Assembly: GCA_022579005.1 (NCBI GenBank)
Contig: MU401665.1
Span: forward strand, 1 to 63,900
DNA length: 63,900 bases
Reading direction: 5' to 3'
From: Poronia punctata
Lineage: Eukaryota; Ascomycota; Sordariomycetes; Xylariales; Xylariaceae
This document shows, piece by piece, positions 47,411 to 59,089 of this stretch (the stretch's first letter is position 1; every line of letters begins with the position of its first letter). The position numbers were made by a program, and so were the translations under genes. The notes beneath the pieces were generated by a model. It did no database searches and was not told the origin of the DNA. It worked only from the letters and a program-made list of their open reading frames with translations.

Positions 47411-47441
47411 TGTGTGGTTGTGGTTGTGGTTGTGGTTGTGG
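47411..47441. repeat. TGTGGT short tandem repeat upstream of the lectin gene
   Basis: About five TGTGGT hexamers, 54-84 bases before the lectin start codon on the opposite strand (ACCACA on the coding strand). It is in the likely 5' leader or core promoter, with a CT/GA-rich stretch beyond it. Confidence 0.75.
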
Positions 47442-50400
47442 GCTGTGAAGGAAAAAAGGAAAAAAAGGAGAAGGAAGGGGGGAATATCTGATCCCTTTAT
47501 AGACGGAGTCTTTTTCTCTCTTCTCTCACATGCTTAACCTAGGAAACGTATACATTAATCGACCTAGTGATGAATGTGACTTCATCCTAACCAATCTAAT
47601 CCAATCCATCTTTCTGTCATCACTTCATCACTCATCGACGTCTCTACCGCAACCAGACTACTGCAGAGAATCTAGCTATCAATCATTTTGCATTTCAGCT
47701 GTCTTCACGTACATAACCGCTTGACATTTAGGGACATCATTGCAGCAAACTTGCATGTTTGGTTGCATGTGTCTGTGTGTGTGTGCCACATACGTGGGAG
47801 GCGAATATGGGTTTATTTCCGCCGACATGGTTGGATATACTTCAATAAAATGACTTCACTTTTCCCATCTCAGCTTTCCCTCAGAACGCCTTCGGCCAAC
47901 CTAGGCAGTTCTTGCCGCTTGATAACTAGATAATAGGACGGTCCTCATGATCCGGATTTACTTACTGCGTGGTCGGCTGTGCGTTTTCATCTACCACTTT
48001 TGGTGGGCTACAGCCTCTGAGCCTGATCATCCCCTTGAAAGACTTACATCGGGCATTTCTTTTTCCTCTTCTATACTTCTGAAGAATATGACTTGATATG
48101 TAAATGAGACCGGGAGACCGGGCTACGTCAGCTGGTCGTGGTTAGCATTGGTGCGCACTTCGCGTCTAGGCACATATATTGGACACATAGGTTACATACA
48201 TAGGTTACATACATATAGATACCTGCAGATAGTTGCGGTATGTATATTGGGGATGGAGATGAATAGGGGCAAGAGACAAGGAAAAAGGCTCGACGTTCGA
48301 TCACAACATCGAGTTTGGTAATTGCACTATTCGGTGCTGTGCAACTCCCCCCGCATTACTCGTACGCGACCTATGCTACATAACTCGAAGGCACGCTGCA
48401 TGTAGGTAGTAGCTTCTCCACGATTCAACCAATTAGCTCTCGAAAAGTTAGTTAATGATTCGATGGTTCCGGTGACTGTCAAGCATCTTAATCGCCACCC
48501 CGTGATCCAGGCCGTCTCCGATACACGGCACACGGGCGGACCGTCCCGAATCTGACTGGCCAACGCGCCTCTTGCTTTTGGGTAGAGGGAAGATGTTATT
48601 TGTTTGGGAATTCGATGGTGGCGCTCCTTTGGTGGATTACGATACGACATGAGGAAGACGCTGTGCGAGAGTTCGGTTTGAACAGAAGCGTATAGCGGCT
48701 CGATAGACCAGTAATTCCCGTCCCGGGATATACAGTTTTACCTGCTTACACATGCCGTCCATGCAGGGCATCTAATATGAACTTGTTGCTGACTCCTGAG
48801 GACCGATGACGAACATGCAGTGGTTTATCGTGTTCAGGTTGTGGTCCCGGTCACCGGTACCTTACTCCCCTCGAGAAAACTTTAGCTTTGTATGTCTCTC
48901 TAATCGTCGAAAGTGCCGCGTCTAAGCATCAGTTGGGAGTAGATGATAATGATGGGCGTCTTGCGAGCATGGAGTCATTTTGCCCCTTGTTGCTGTCCGA
49001 GTGCCGGTGTTGTCATTGTTAGCCTGAGATCTAAATTCGGAAATATCCGCGCGGCAAGACCGGTATACCGAAATCATCATCGACGCCCGCGACGCGCTCT
49101 TGCATAAGCATAACACATGCAGTGGCGCCGAAACCCAGGATTTCGCACGGACCGGAGGGTGATGAATGCTGATAAGCCACCAACTCGCTACACGTAAGGA
49201 GGTGTCTAACCTTAGCATTGCTTGCCGCTTTACCTTGGAGGAAATGTTTTACTTGGGTGGATAGGCGAGTTTCTTTCCTACATAGGTAGTCAGTACGGGC
49301 TCATACCCGGCCTGCCGTCTATTCAGTCTACGAGTAGACTATCGGCATCCGGGTGTGTGAGGGTCGGTTTCAGCTTGTAATAACTACTCCTCAAGTGGCC
49401 GACATGAGAATGGCATTCTATCATAAGATGGGTTGCTCCCGTTTTGGTGTTAATCTGCATCGGGCGCGGCGCTGTGGAGAGCTGAAAGGACAACCTGCAA
49501 AGCATCAGTTCGACAAGTCTACCGCATTTTCCGGATGATACCCAACTTCCACTTCCGTGACGTTATTCGGGATGGACCGTGACCCTGTTCAGGATGGAAC
49601 AGAATATATTCGGCCACAACCTTTCCCTGGGCCGGTTTGAGGCCAGATCGAATCGACCGACAATGAAAGGGACCAGAGTCTAGGGACACTCTATCGGCAC
49701 CGGTAATTTTCGTGTCCAGTTTACCGAGTTCGCCCGGAATATAGACCCAGGGTGTAAAAGAATCGTTACGGAAGTGTGGGTGCTATTAATTCTATGCGTT
49801 GCATAACCTTTATTCGATAATACGACATACCGCAGTTCCCCTCAATGACAGAGTCTCGGCTCTGCATGAAGAAACACCCTTTTCTGTGGGTGCACCCTTT
49901 CGGGCTGCATTGATGTTTTGGCCCAAGTTCACAAACGTGGGGATGGTGACACCAAAACCCAACTGTTACCTGTTGTGCCTTGTTGCCTAGATTAGGTGTC
50001 TTGGAAGCGAACCGGCGCCCGGGCGTTATTCGGGCTCTTCCATTGTAAATAAACGAAAGACGGTACGATCTTAGGATTCGGTTACAACTCTACGGATCTC
50101 GAAGACAATTCCACGCAATACGTGTGGAAGCGTGCATCTCAAGTACCAGGGTTGACCCGGATAGCCGTTAATGGGACCTAAGGGATAAAACGGGCCTGTG
50201 ACGGAAGGTATAATAAGGAGGATTCCCTGCGCGCAAATAGGAACGTGTCTTGGGGCTGCTCGTCGAATAATTCCTGCCACATGGACCATCTCGATATCGC
50301 AGGTCTTGCTTGCCACTTGGACCCTACTAATATTTCCTCTGTGAACTGTTAGGCAGAGTCCATCGCCGAAGCTTATGTAAAGTTAGATATTTGCAGTCTC

Positions 50401-51367
50401 ATCCACTGCGGCACTACCTTAGCCCGGCCGGCGGCCAAGGCACCGCCTTCCAACCTTCGGCGGTTGGACAATACCTAGTGGCCATCAAACCCTCAACAAT
50501 TAGGTAGCAGAGCTTTCCTGCCGTCTTGAGATCCAGATGAAGATACTATGATTATGGGTGTAGCAGCGAAGAATGAGAAAGGGTCTTCAACGGATATATT
50601 CATGGCTGGAGGAGACTGTCAGGATTGCCGAGCACCCTTTCTTTCCATTCAACAGACGGAGGAAATGCTGGGTTAAAGAGGAACCCCGACCCCGCTGGGC
50701 TCCGAGTACGTGGCCATGGTTTCCCTCTCATGATATACCTAGTGCTTTAAAAGATGCCCTTTCTTACGGCACGAACGAGGGGAAGATTCTCTCTTTTTAC
50801 GTATTACGGTAGAAACAGGTCGTAGGCGGGCGGGATCCTTAACATGCAAACTACGACATACTTGACGTTGCATGTTAGGTAAGGAGGTTTCGACCGACTA
50901 GGTAGACTCAGATTGTAGGTAGACCGACCGCACATATTTGGTACGTACCTACTTATGTACAGTGCCCCGTTATTAGGCTTCCTTGAGGTATGATCTCCAC
51001 AGATTAAACCAATGAGAATTAATCATATCAGACTAGTGGGGGTCCATATACGTCCTGGTCGAGAAAGTCAAAGGCCCACTTCTGCTTGCCTGCAGAGGTT
51101 TAGATTTTAATAATTTGGGGAGGAGAGATTCCACATCCCACCAAACAAGTCACCCGCGATCACGAAGACCATAACCTTCGGCGATAAACATAATTTCGTG
51201 ATAGTTCAGTGTTCCCTCCGCGACGATCGAAACTTGGTCCATCTTTGAATTCTTACCTCCAACGAAATCAAGCTCGAAAGAGCTTTGAACTACCCGGCAA
51301 TATGGCAATGAGTACGCAATAGCAAAACTGCCCCGCGCCCCCCTTGCCCTTGGTCTCTCTACCATAT
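47442..51367. other. Long gene-free region between lectin and CCT5
   Basis: About 3.9 kb of normal-composition DNA. The longest frames (48327-48650 minus, 50573-50812 plus, 51150-51563 minus) carry no recognised domain; the last runs antisense to the first two CCT5 exons and is a shadow. Small features: a TACATA-type repeat near 48190-48225 and GC-rich hairpins at about 50424-50470. It could hold a non-coding RNA or a decayed gene that I cannot identify. Confidence 0.5.
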
Positions 51368-53256
51368 ATGCTGACTTTGGTGCCGCCAGATCTGGACTTA
51401 TCAAACGGTACAAACTATACTTCCGGTAGCTAAAGGTCGCGAATGCTAACAAGGCCTTGCCACAGCTTCTGTTATGAAAGATGAACAGGGGCGGCCGTTC
51501 ATCATTGTTAGAGAGTACGTCAAGAAAGCTAAAAGGCCCGAAAATATCATTACACGACATCATCAGTCAGCAGCTACAATGCTTGATCCCCGGCTAACTT
51601 TAAGAACTCAAGTCAGGGCAATAAGAGGCGCCAATATGGCAACGAAGCCGTAAAGTCACATATCATGGCCGCTCGGACGGTCGCCAACATTGTCAAAACT
51701 TCACTCGGTCCTCGGGGTCTCGACAAGATCCTCATCTCACCAGATGGCGACATAACTGTTACCAACGACGGTGCCACGATTTTACAACAGATGGAGATAT
51801 CCAACCATGTAGCCAAACTACTAGTTGAGCTTTCCAAGTCGCAAGATGACGAAATCGGTGACGGTACTACTGGTGTTGTTGTGCTGGCTGGTGCTATGCT
51901 TGAACAAGCCGCCGAGCTTATAGATAAAGGAATCCACCCCATTCGGATAGCCGACGGTTACGATCAGGCCTGTGATATCGCCGTAGCCGAGCTGGACCGT
52001 ATATCCGACACGATTGAGTTTAGCAAGACGAACACAGAAAACCTCGTCAGAGTCGCCCACACCAGTTTAGGAAGCAAGATCGTGTCCAAGGCACACAGCC
52101 AGTTTGCAAACATCGCCGTCGACGCTGTCCTATCCGTCGCCGACCTCGAGCGGAAAGATGTCGACTTCGAACTGATAAAGGTGGACGGCAAGGTAGGAGG
52201 CTCTTTAGAAGACACGGTTCTAGTCAAGGGTGTCATTGTCGACAAGGACTTTTCACACCCTCAGATGCCTTCCGAAGTTCGGGACGCCAAGATCGCCATT
52301 CTTACGTGTGCTTTCGAGCCCCCGAAGCCCAAGACGAAGCACAAGTTGGACATTGCGTCAGTCGAGGAATACAAGAAGCTGCAGAGTTACGAGCGGGAGA
52401 AGTTTATTGAGATGATCCAACAGATCAAGGATGCCGGTGCAAACCTGGCCATCTGCCAATGGGGGTTTGATGACGAGGCAAATCACTTGCTGCTACAAAA
52501 TGAACTGCCTGCTGTCAGATGGGTTGGCGGCCCCGAGATCGAGCTCATCGCTATTGCCACCAACGGCAGAATAGTGCCAAGATTCGAAGACCTGAGGCCG
52601 GAAAAGCTAGGCACTGCGGGCATCGTCCGACAGATGACCTTTGGCACAACCAGAGAGAAGATGCTGGTGATTGAAGAATGCGCCAACACAAGAGCAGTTA
52701 CTGTCTTTGTTCGGGGCAGCAATAAGATGGTCAGTATTTCTACTATGATCCCCTTTTCCTTTTCGCGCCTAACTGACGACGCTATTTCATATAGATCATC
52801 GACGAAGCTCGGAGATCTCTCCACGATGCCCTCTGTGTAGTCCGCAACCTCGTGCGCGACAACCGCGTCGTATACGGTGGCGGTGCAGCCGAGATCGCTT
52901 GCTCTCTAGCTGTCGAAGATGCCGCTGTAAAGACGCCAGGTCTCGAGCAGTACGCCATGCGCGCGTTCGCCGAAGCCCTTGACGCCGTTCCGATGGCATT
53001 GGCCGAGAACAGTGGTCTCAACCCCATCGCTACCCTAGCTGAGGTCAAGTCACAGCAGGTGCGGGCCGGCCCCGAAGGCCGTGGCAGGCTCGGCGTCGAC
53101 TGCATGAATGGAGGCTCCAACAACATGAAAGATGCCTTTGTCATCGATCCGCTCATCGGAAAGAAGCAGCAGCTCATGCTCGCCACTCAACTCTGCCGTA
53201 TGGTCCTCAAGGTGAACAATGTCATTGTCAGCGGCGCGGGTGACCAGGAGTTCTAA
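51368..53256 (+). CDS. CCT5: T-complex protein 1 subunit epsilon (CCT/TRiC chaperonin)
   Basis: Four exons: 51368-51407, 51466-51514, 51613-52729 and 52795-53256, giving 555 residues, close to the family's usual 540-560. The short first two exons are needed to supply the conserved N-terminus ([16 protein letters not shown], then FIIVRDQGNK); introns have CTAAC or CTGAC branch sites. [12 protein letters not shown] (59-70), [14 protein letters not shown] and [12 protein letters not shown] (112-123) are the nucleotide-binding motifs of group II chaperonins. VRGSNKM then [13 protein letters not shown] bridges the last intron exactly as in other fungi, and [14 protein letters not shown] follows. 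The product is one of eight subunits of the cytosolic double-ring chaperonin that folds actin, tubulin and WD-repeat proteins using ATP. The start was chosen as the only ATG that opens the frame leading into DLDLSN. Confidence 0.96.
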
Positions 53257-53923
53257 AAGGGTATATTCCCCACAAGAGGAAGAAATGCGAAAAGGAAAAA
53301 GGGAAACCAAACTAAAACTGGCCGTCTAAAAGTCACGAGAACCATTAGCCTAGGTTAAGATCCTGTGGCCGACTATATATGTACGTAGATTGGAGGGTGT
53401 CCAACAGGCACGTATTATCTGCTGAAAGACATAGACGGGATAAGGTCTAAATAAAATCCCTGATACCTGCATGAGCACGATAGCTATTCTGCCTGTCTCT
53501 ACCTACTACGCTCGTAAAATCATTCTATTAATTAGGCACCATGATGATGATAAATTGCCAAACCCCGTTTTGTAACAAGGGTTAAGCATCAAATAGTATC
53601 GCTACGGAGTAGAACTGTATTCACAAACCCATATGCATGTGGTATTTCTGATAGGTATACGCGTATTTATATGTATATAACACGCTGCCCATAGCTGCCG
53701 GAGACGGAGAGCAGCAGAAGCTTTTGGTTTTTGTTCTGTCTCTCGCTCATACCCGGATAATACAACGCCGGAGATTACAAATAAAATATACCGTCCGTTG
53801 ATTCTGGGTAAAAAAGAAAAACCACAAGAAAGGGAGTCTGTGACTGACTACCTTGTCAAACGCAAAAGCTAGTGTTAAGTAAGTATTCGCTGATTCGCCT
53901 ACTTTTTCTTTTTTTCTCCAGCA
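53257..53923. other. Intergenic DNA between convergent CCT5 and HECT genes
   Basis: Shared 3' space. A few A-rich stretches (AATAAAAT near 53450 and near 53780) could be polyadenylation signals. No gene is seen. Confidence 0.55.
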
Positions 53924-56900
53924 TTACGCGAACCCGAAACCCTGTGCGTTTTCCAGGGCCATAGCTAGTCTTTCCCGCAAGACCTCCTTGTCACGATACT
54001 CGGGCAAGAGGAGTGTGCCATAACACGTATAGGCGGTAGGCAAATGTCCGCCCTCGCCCTCTTCCTCGCCGTTTTTCTGTACGACGAACTGGATATTGGA
54101 GACGCCGCCGACGGGAACGCGATCACTGGCGGTTACGAATTCGAGGAGCTTCCTGCGCATGCGGTCGTCGTACTTCTTGACGACTGACCAGAAATCACGC
54201 ACGGTGTGATGATTGGCGTCCCAGCCCACGTATCGCGTCGCCCGACGAAGCTCCGAGACGTCGATCTCTTGCGTGCCTTCGACGAGGGACTGTAGGAGTG
54301 ATGGGGTCAAGAGTGTCAGGGATTTGGGGTGGAGACAGGCGCGGAAACCGCGAGCAAAGGCCTCGTATTGCGGTGCGACCGAGACGTCTGTCAGATACCG
54401 GATATAGTCGCTAACGTATGCGTTGCGATTGTCGCCGGTGACCGGAGGCGCATCTGTGGGGTTCCCTAACGAGAGCGGCTCTGCGCCAGGCCGCGGAGAC
54501 GGTTGAGGCCAGGACTCTTCATGTGAGGAATCCATCCGGCGACTGACCGGCTGGCCGAGCATAGAGGTGGAGAACTCGTAAGTCAACACAAAGACGTCTT
54601 CCACAGTGCCGTCATTTTCGTTCCACTCAAGGAGATTCGTGAGTCCATTGGCGAGCTCGGGCCACCCATCGGCAATATGGTGCAGTTCGGTGACAGGTTC
54701 GCCCAGAAGCTTCTGGTATAGGGCCTTTGGAAAGGTTATGGGCAGAGTTAAGCCGTTGTAGACTGCAAGTGACACAAGTAGGCCCATCAACTCGAACCTC
54801 CACTCGGGCTGTAGCGAACCCGGCTGGAACCATGTCATCCTTGTCCTCTCGTCGACCGTGAATGCGCCATTGTCCGGATTTAGAGCCTCCGCAATTGCCA
54901 TGCGGAAGAACTCTTGTTGGACACCGCCCGAGTCGAATCCTTCCTCGCCGCTGTCCTCGCCGAGATGGACCTTTAGAGGCCTCATGAGTTCCCGCTCCTC
55001 CCGTCTCCATAGTTGGTCGAAAGCATCTGCCAGGACCTCTTCACGTCGTATATGTAAGATGAGGTATTTAGAAGCCGGCGTCCGCAAAAGCTCTTCCAGA
55101 GCGGTACGCTGATGAAGATCTGTAACGAGGCTTCCCTGCTCCGTAATCATTCTAATCCGGAGTTGCAAAGAACTGGCTTCCTCATGCGAACGGCTCATCA
55201 TAGATAGGTTGATGGCACGAAAATATGTCACTAGGGAAGCCGGGTTAAAGATAAAGGGATAATCCAGAAGATGAACCTTTTGCCGGGTGGAATCGAAGGA
55301 CAGCCAGGAAACGGCCATATCGACCGAGTCTAGTCTGTCACCAAAGAATTCTGAGCGAAAATGAACGTCACCCAAGAGCAAAGACTGGCGTCTTCGATCT
55401 GTCGGCAGGGTCAGTTAGTCGAATGTTGAATATGCAGACAGGAGACAGAAGGAACTTACACATGGCTGCCATTAGCATAAGGGCGCCACCAAATGGACCA
55501 TCTCCAGGTACCTCGGGTTTCCCAGTCCACTCTTGAATCATGACTGTTCTTGCCCAATCTAGAAGCAGAATTGGGACACGCTTTTCATGAACGCCCCGTT
55601 CAGACTTGGTGAATCGCACCAGGGACACCATAGACGGTTCGATAAGGGCCAAAAGAATCTCCAACACATCTGGCTCGCTAGCGTTCTCTGGTAAACCCAG
55701 ATCCAGCTTCAAGAGCTCGTCAAAGCAGCGTCTAGTCGAGATTACCATGAGAAGCCTCCTTGCAAGCCTCAGAGCCAAATCGTCTGTAAAGGCATCTTCG
55801 TACTGCAGACACAGTAGTGTAGGTGGCGTTGACGAGACTCCACCGCCACTCAGCGAGAGCCCACGTGACCGCATACGAGATATGTCGAGGAGCAGCCTAG
55901 AGTCTGTAACTAAAGGCGCCGCAGCGATCAAGGCATGGAAGCAAATCGACATGAGAGCCGCCGTTTCCGCATTAGAAAATGACTTGCCCGCAGTGCCGAA
56001 TACTTTCGCCGTAGATGACTGAGGCGACTGTAATGATTTCGGCGGTGCGAACAAGCTCGCCAGGGCCAGCCAGAGGCTATCGAAGACAAGACGAGGGGCT
56101 GCCCTCGTGAGGCGAAACATGCAATACCATATTGTTTGCGAATCCACCGCTCCGTCACGGGTCGTGAAAGATTCCAGAACGGCCTGTGGATCGCTTAAGA
56201 CGTTAAAAATGCTTTGCTCGGCGAATAGTTTCCACTCGTACTTGAGGTCCTGAGGGTATGGAAGGTCATCGTTTCGCCTTCTCTTCCATGGCCTACGACG
56301 ACCTCGGCGTCGTTGTAATGTTTTCTCCACAATCGGTGGCTCTAACATGTGTCGCTCGGCTGTGGCATCGTCCTGCAACACATCACAAAGAAAGTTCACT
56401 GCCTCGAGGTTGAAACGCGATAAGGACTGGGGAAAATAATCCTCAAGTTCCGAGGCAGGCTCCAGGTCAGCACCTGCCTGAGACTCTTTGGCTGGAGGGG
56501 ACACCAATCCGTTATTGAGGGGGCCCAGAGACGCAGCTTCATCCCTACCAGTTCGCGACATGTTTTCGTCTTCCGTCGAATCGGAATGTGCCTGCTCCGT
56601 AGTTTCTCCCTCGGCCTTGATTTCGGACGGGGCTTCGCTACATGGTGGGGACGAGCAACGAAGCGTGGATGAGGGCCGGCCAATGCCTTTGGGCATCTTA
56701 TCCGGAGACCCAAAAATGAAATCATCTGCAGATTCTATCACGGGCTCGACCAGAACCTTAGGCGCCTGGGAGCTAGAAGAAGTGCGGATTTTGGCACTCG
56801 ACTTCCTCCTCGGCTGGGGCGACCGCACAGGCGGCTCAACAGGCAGCCTATCCCCTGCAGCGCTAAAACTAAGCTCAGAGGCATTCGTGACAGTGGCTAC

Positions 56901-57930
56901 AGTGGAAAAATGTCCCTGGCCGCTGCTGGAGTATAACCCGCCTGGACCTTGAACATATGTAGTGTCGCGTGACGCATCATGTGGCATAGATGTTTGCGCG
57001 TCCTCCTCTTCCGACGACAGGCTCGCTGGGGGTTTTACGCTCGACTGAGCCGAACTCTGTGATGTCGCCATTTTCTCCGAGAGGGCTTCAATGTTTTTCG
57101 GTGCAAGCCACTCGACCATTTTAAACGCAACGGTGCCGAAGACAGCGGCAGCAAAGGAACGGTAATCTTTCTTTCCGATTGGGCGCTCGGTGATCTCCAC
57201 CGGGATAGAAGAGACTTCAATAATATCCGACGCCACTTCCGGCGCGTTGGGCGTTGGGATTGTATTATTCTTTTGGTGGCCTTCTCGTTCCCGGTCAATA
57301 GGTACTCGTCCGGTTATGGGAGGCTCGGCGATATCGCTACTCTCTTTGCTGAGAGAAGGACGGGTCTTCGTCCTCTCCCTGGTAGGCTGGTTCGGTGGGT
57401 TCTTCGGAGTAAAATGAAGCGGCAATATGGCATCAGAAGGTACACCGGATGGGCGGTGGTATGGGCATAATCGACTCCGAGGGTTGTCTTGACTGGCGAG
57501 GTAGACGGCGAGAGTTCTAGCACTGTTCGGATTGTATCGCCGAATCGGTGATTTCCCAGCTATTCTCTTGCGATAGGTGAAGCAGGTGGTTGTCGAGCAG
57601 CTACTATTGCCACAGCCATAACGAAGTTGATGAACGAACCTAGCCGACGTCAGTTATACGAAAAGCGGATGCATCTTCACAGACTGAGCCCAGGGGCGAC
57701 AAAACATACTGATCAATAAGGATCTGGAGTCCGTGACGGCGATAAGCACGATGGACGGTATATACTCTTTTGGGGTTCTCGATTTCCACTACCAGCTCCC
57801 TGATCTCGGCCGGGGCGTCGCATGGGAGTTTCGGAAAGGGAGCCGTTTCCCAAAGCGCGGCGAGGACGTCATCTTCGGCCAAGTTGTAGCCACGACCACT
57901 ATGGACCGGGCGACCAGATTCTATCGTCAT
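53924..57930 (-). CDS. AZUL-HECT E3 ubiquitin ligase (UBE3A/Hul4-like)
   Basis: Three exons on the minus strand: 57930-57710, 57639-55460 and 55398-53924, giving 1291 residues. Introns are 70 bp (donor GTATGT) and 61 bp (donor GTAAGT), both with CTGAC/CTAAC branch sites. Residues about 57-125 match the AZUL zinc-binding domain: HGLQILIDQFVHQLRYGCG, with cysteines 83, 88 and 93 in C-x4-C-x4-C spacing and a later LCPYH. A long Ser/Pro-rich low-complexity middle (about 150-460) precedes a helical region. The last 370 residues are a HECT domain ending in LPTAYTCYGTLLLPEY, with the thioester cysteine at 1259 and a phenylalanine near the C-terminus. It should accept ubiquitin from an E2 and pass it to substrates. 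The start is the first ATG after an in-frame TGA. The HECT domain carries a Ser/Pro-rich insert of about 45 residues (SRRMDSSHEESWPQPSPRPG onwards). Confidence 0.92.
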
Positions 57931-59030
57931 CGCATTCGGTGCAACTGGAAATCAGGCTCGCTCCCGCGTCGCGCCGAGTCGTGAGAGTGATACGAGGAGC
58001 CTGTCTGCCGCGCGAGTGTCGTCGGGTGGGCAATGAATAGGCAAGGCTGTATTTCAGGATTGGTTAGATCAGCTATGGGAGCACGGCGTGCGGTCCCACT
58101 ACCTCAGTAGCCTACGAGTACATTAATGGGAAAAGGTAGGACGGTTAAAAAGATCGCCCTTTGACTAGGTAGCCGATAGTATGGTAGAATAGGTAGCATA
58201 AATGAGAATGAATCCAGGTGGGAATTTGTACCTTCTTGTTAGGGGTACCTCAGGCAATCGTAAATTAAGGTTGTTAAATCGGTATGCACTTGCCTCTCTT
58301 TTGGATCCTGGACGCGGGTCAGCTAAAAGGTTATGCCCTTGGATGTGCAACGCGGCTGTAACCGGGGCCGCTGCCCAATCAAGCGCCATTCATCCCAAAA
58401 CTGCCACGAAATGTTATCCACTGATTCCGCTCCACGGTTGGGAGTACAGAATACATACGCGCAGGCATTTTTCTGGCAGGTAAACTTGGTGTATCATTAT
58501 AATAAGCAGAAGTCCACGGTTCTAACACTGGAACTAAACAAAGGCCAACGGGTTGACGTGTATCTACTTCTAGCTTGAACATCAACTTTGCTTCTGTTAT
58601 TGCGACTTCCTTTCTGGCTATTCCTGGACTGGGTAGCGCCTCCTGTTCTGTATCTTGATCCCCTGCTTAGATTCAATCTGCCAGATCATGCATGCCATCT
58701 CTTAGTACTAGATATGCGTACATGGACGGTGTGTCAGTATAATGAAACTTTTCAAAGGCTATATCTAGATGAATTGATACTCTGAAATAAATCCATCATC
58801 CTGAATCATCATATAATCTAGTTCGTACCATTTGCAAACAATATCCCCTACTCCAATACCTAACACATCTTGTACATACATGTACATGATGTACATAGTA
58901 CAAACATGCTTGGTACATGCCCATTGCATCCGGATACATTAGCGCCAAGCTCTACAGTAGCCGTAAAGCCCCTGACGGACCCTGAAGTGACGTATGTACA
59001 TCTATCATAAGTATATAGACAACATAAGGT
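57931..59030. other. Intergenic DNA upstream of the HECT gene, up to the third AT block
   Basis: Promoter side of the HECT gene followed by DNA of falling GC content. Short frames at 58165-58785 overlap on both strands and show no domain. A TGTACATGATGTACA-type palindrome cluster lies at about 58872-58915 (TGTACATACATGTACATG). Confidence 0.5.
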
Positions 59031-59040
59031 TAACCCCCCC

Positions 59041-59089
59041 CTTATAACCTAAAGGTAACCTATGCTTACCTAAAGGTAACCTTTATAAG
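59041..59089. repeat. Short repeats at the edge of the third AT block
   Basis: ACCTAAAGGTAACCT occurs twice, at 59047-59061 and 59068-59082, and CTTATAA/TTATAAG form the outer inverted pair (59041-59047, 59083-59089). A run of eight C (59034-59041) marks the boundary. It resembles the subterminal repeats of a DNA transposon end, as at 26229-26274, but the other end was not found. Confidence 0.5.

Noticed and set aside
48327..48650. 107-residue minus-strand frame with an ATG
   Set aside because: No recognisable domain and no supporting context; could be a real orphan but the sequence alone does not support it.
51150..51563. 137-residue minus-strand frame
   Set aside because: Covers the first two CCT5 exons in antisense; the plus strand there has conserved CCT5 residues and proper splice sites.
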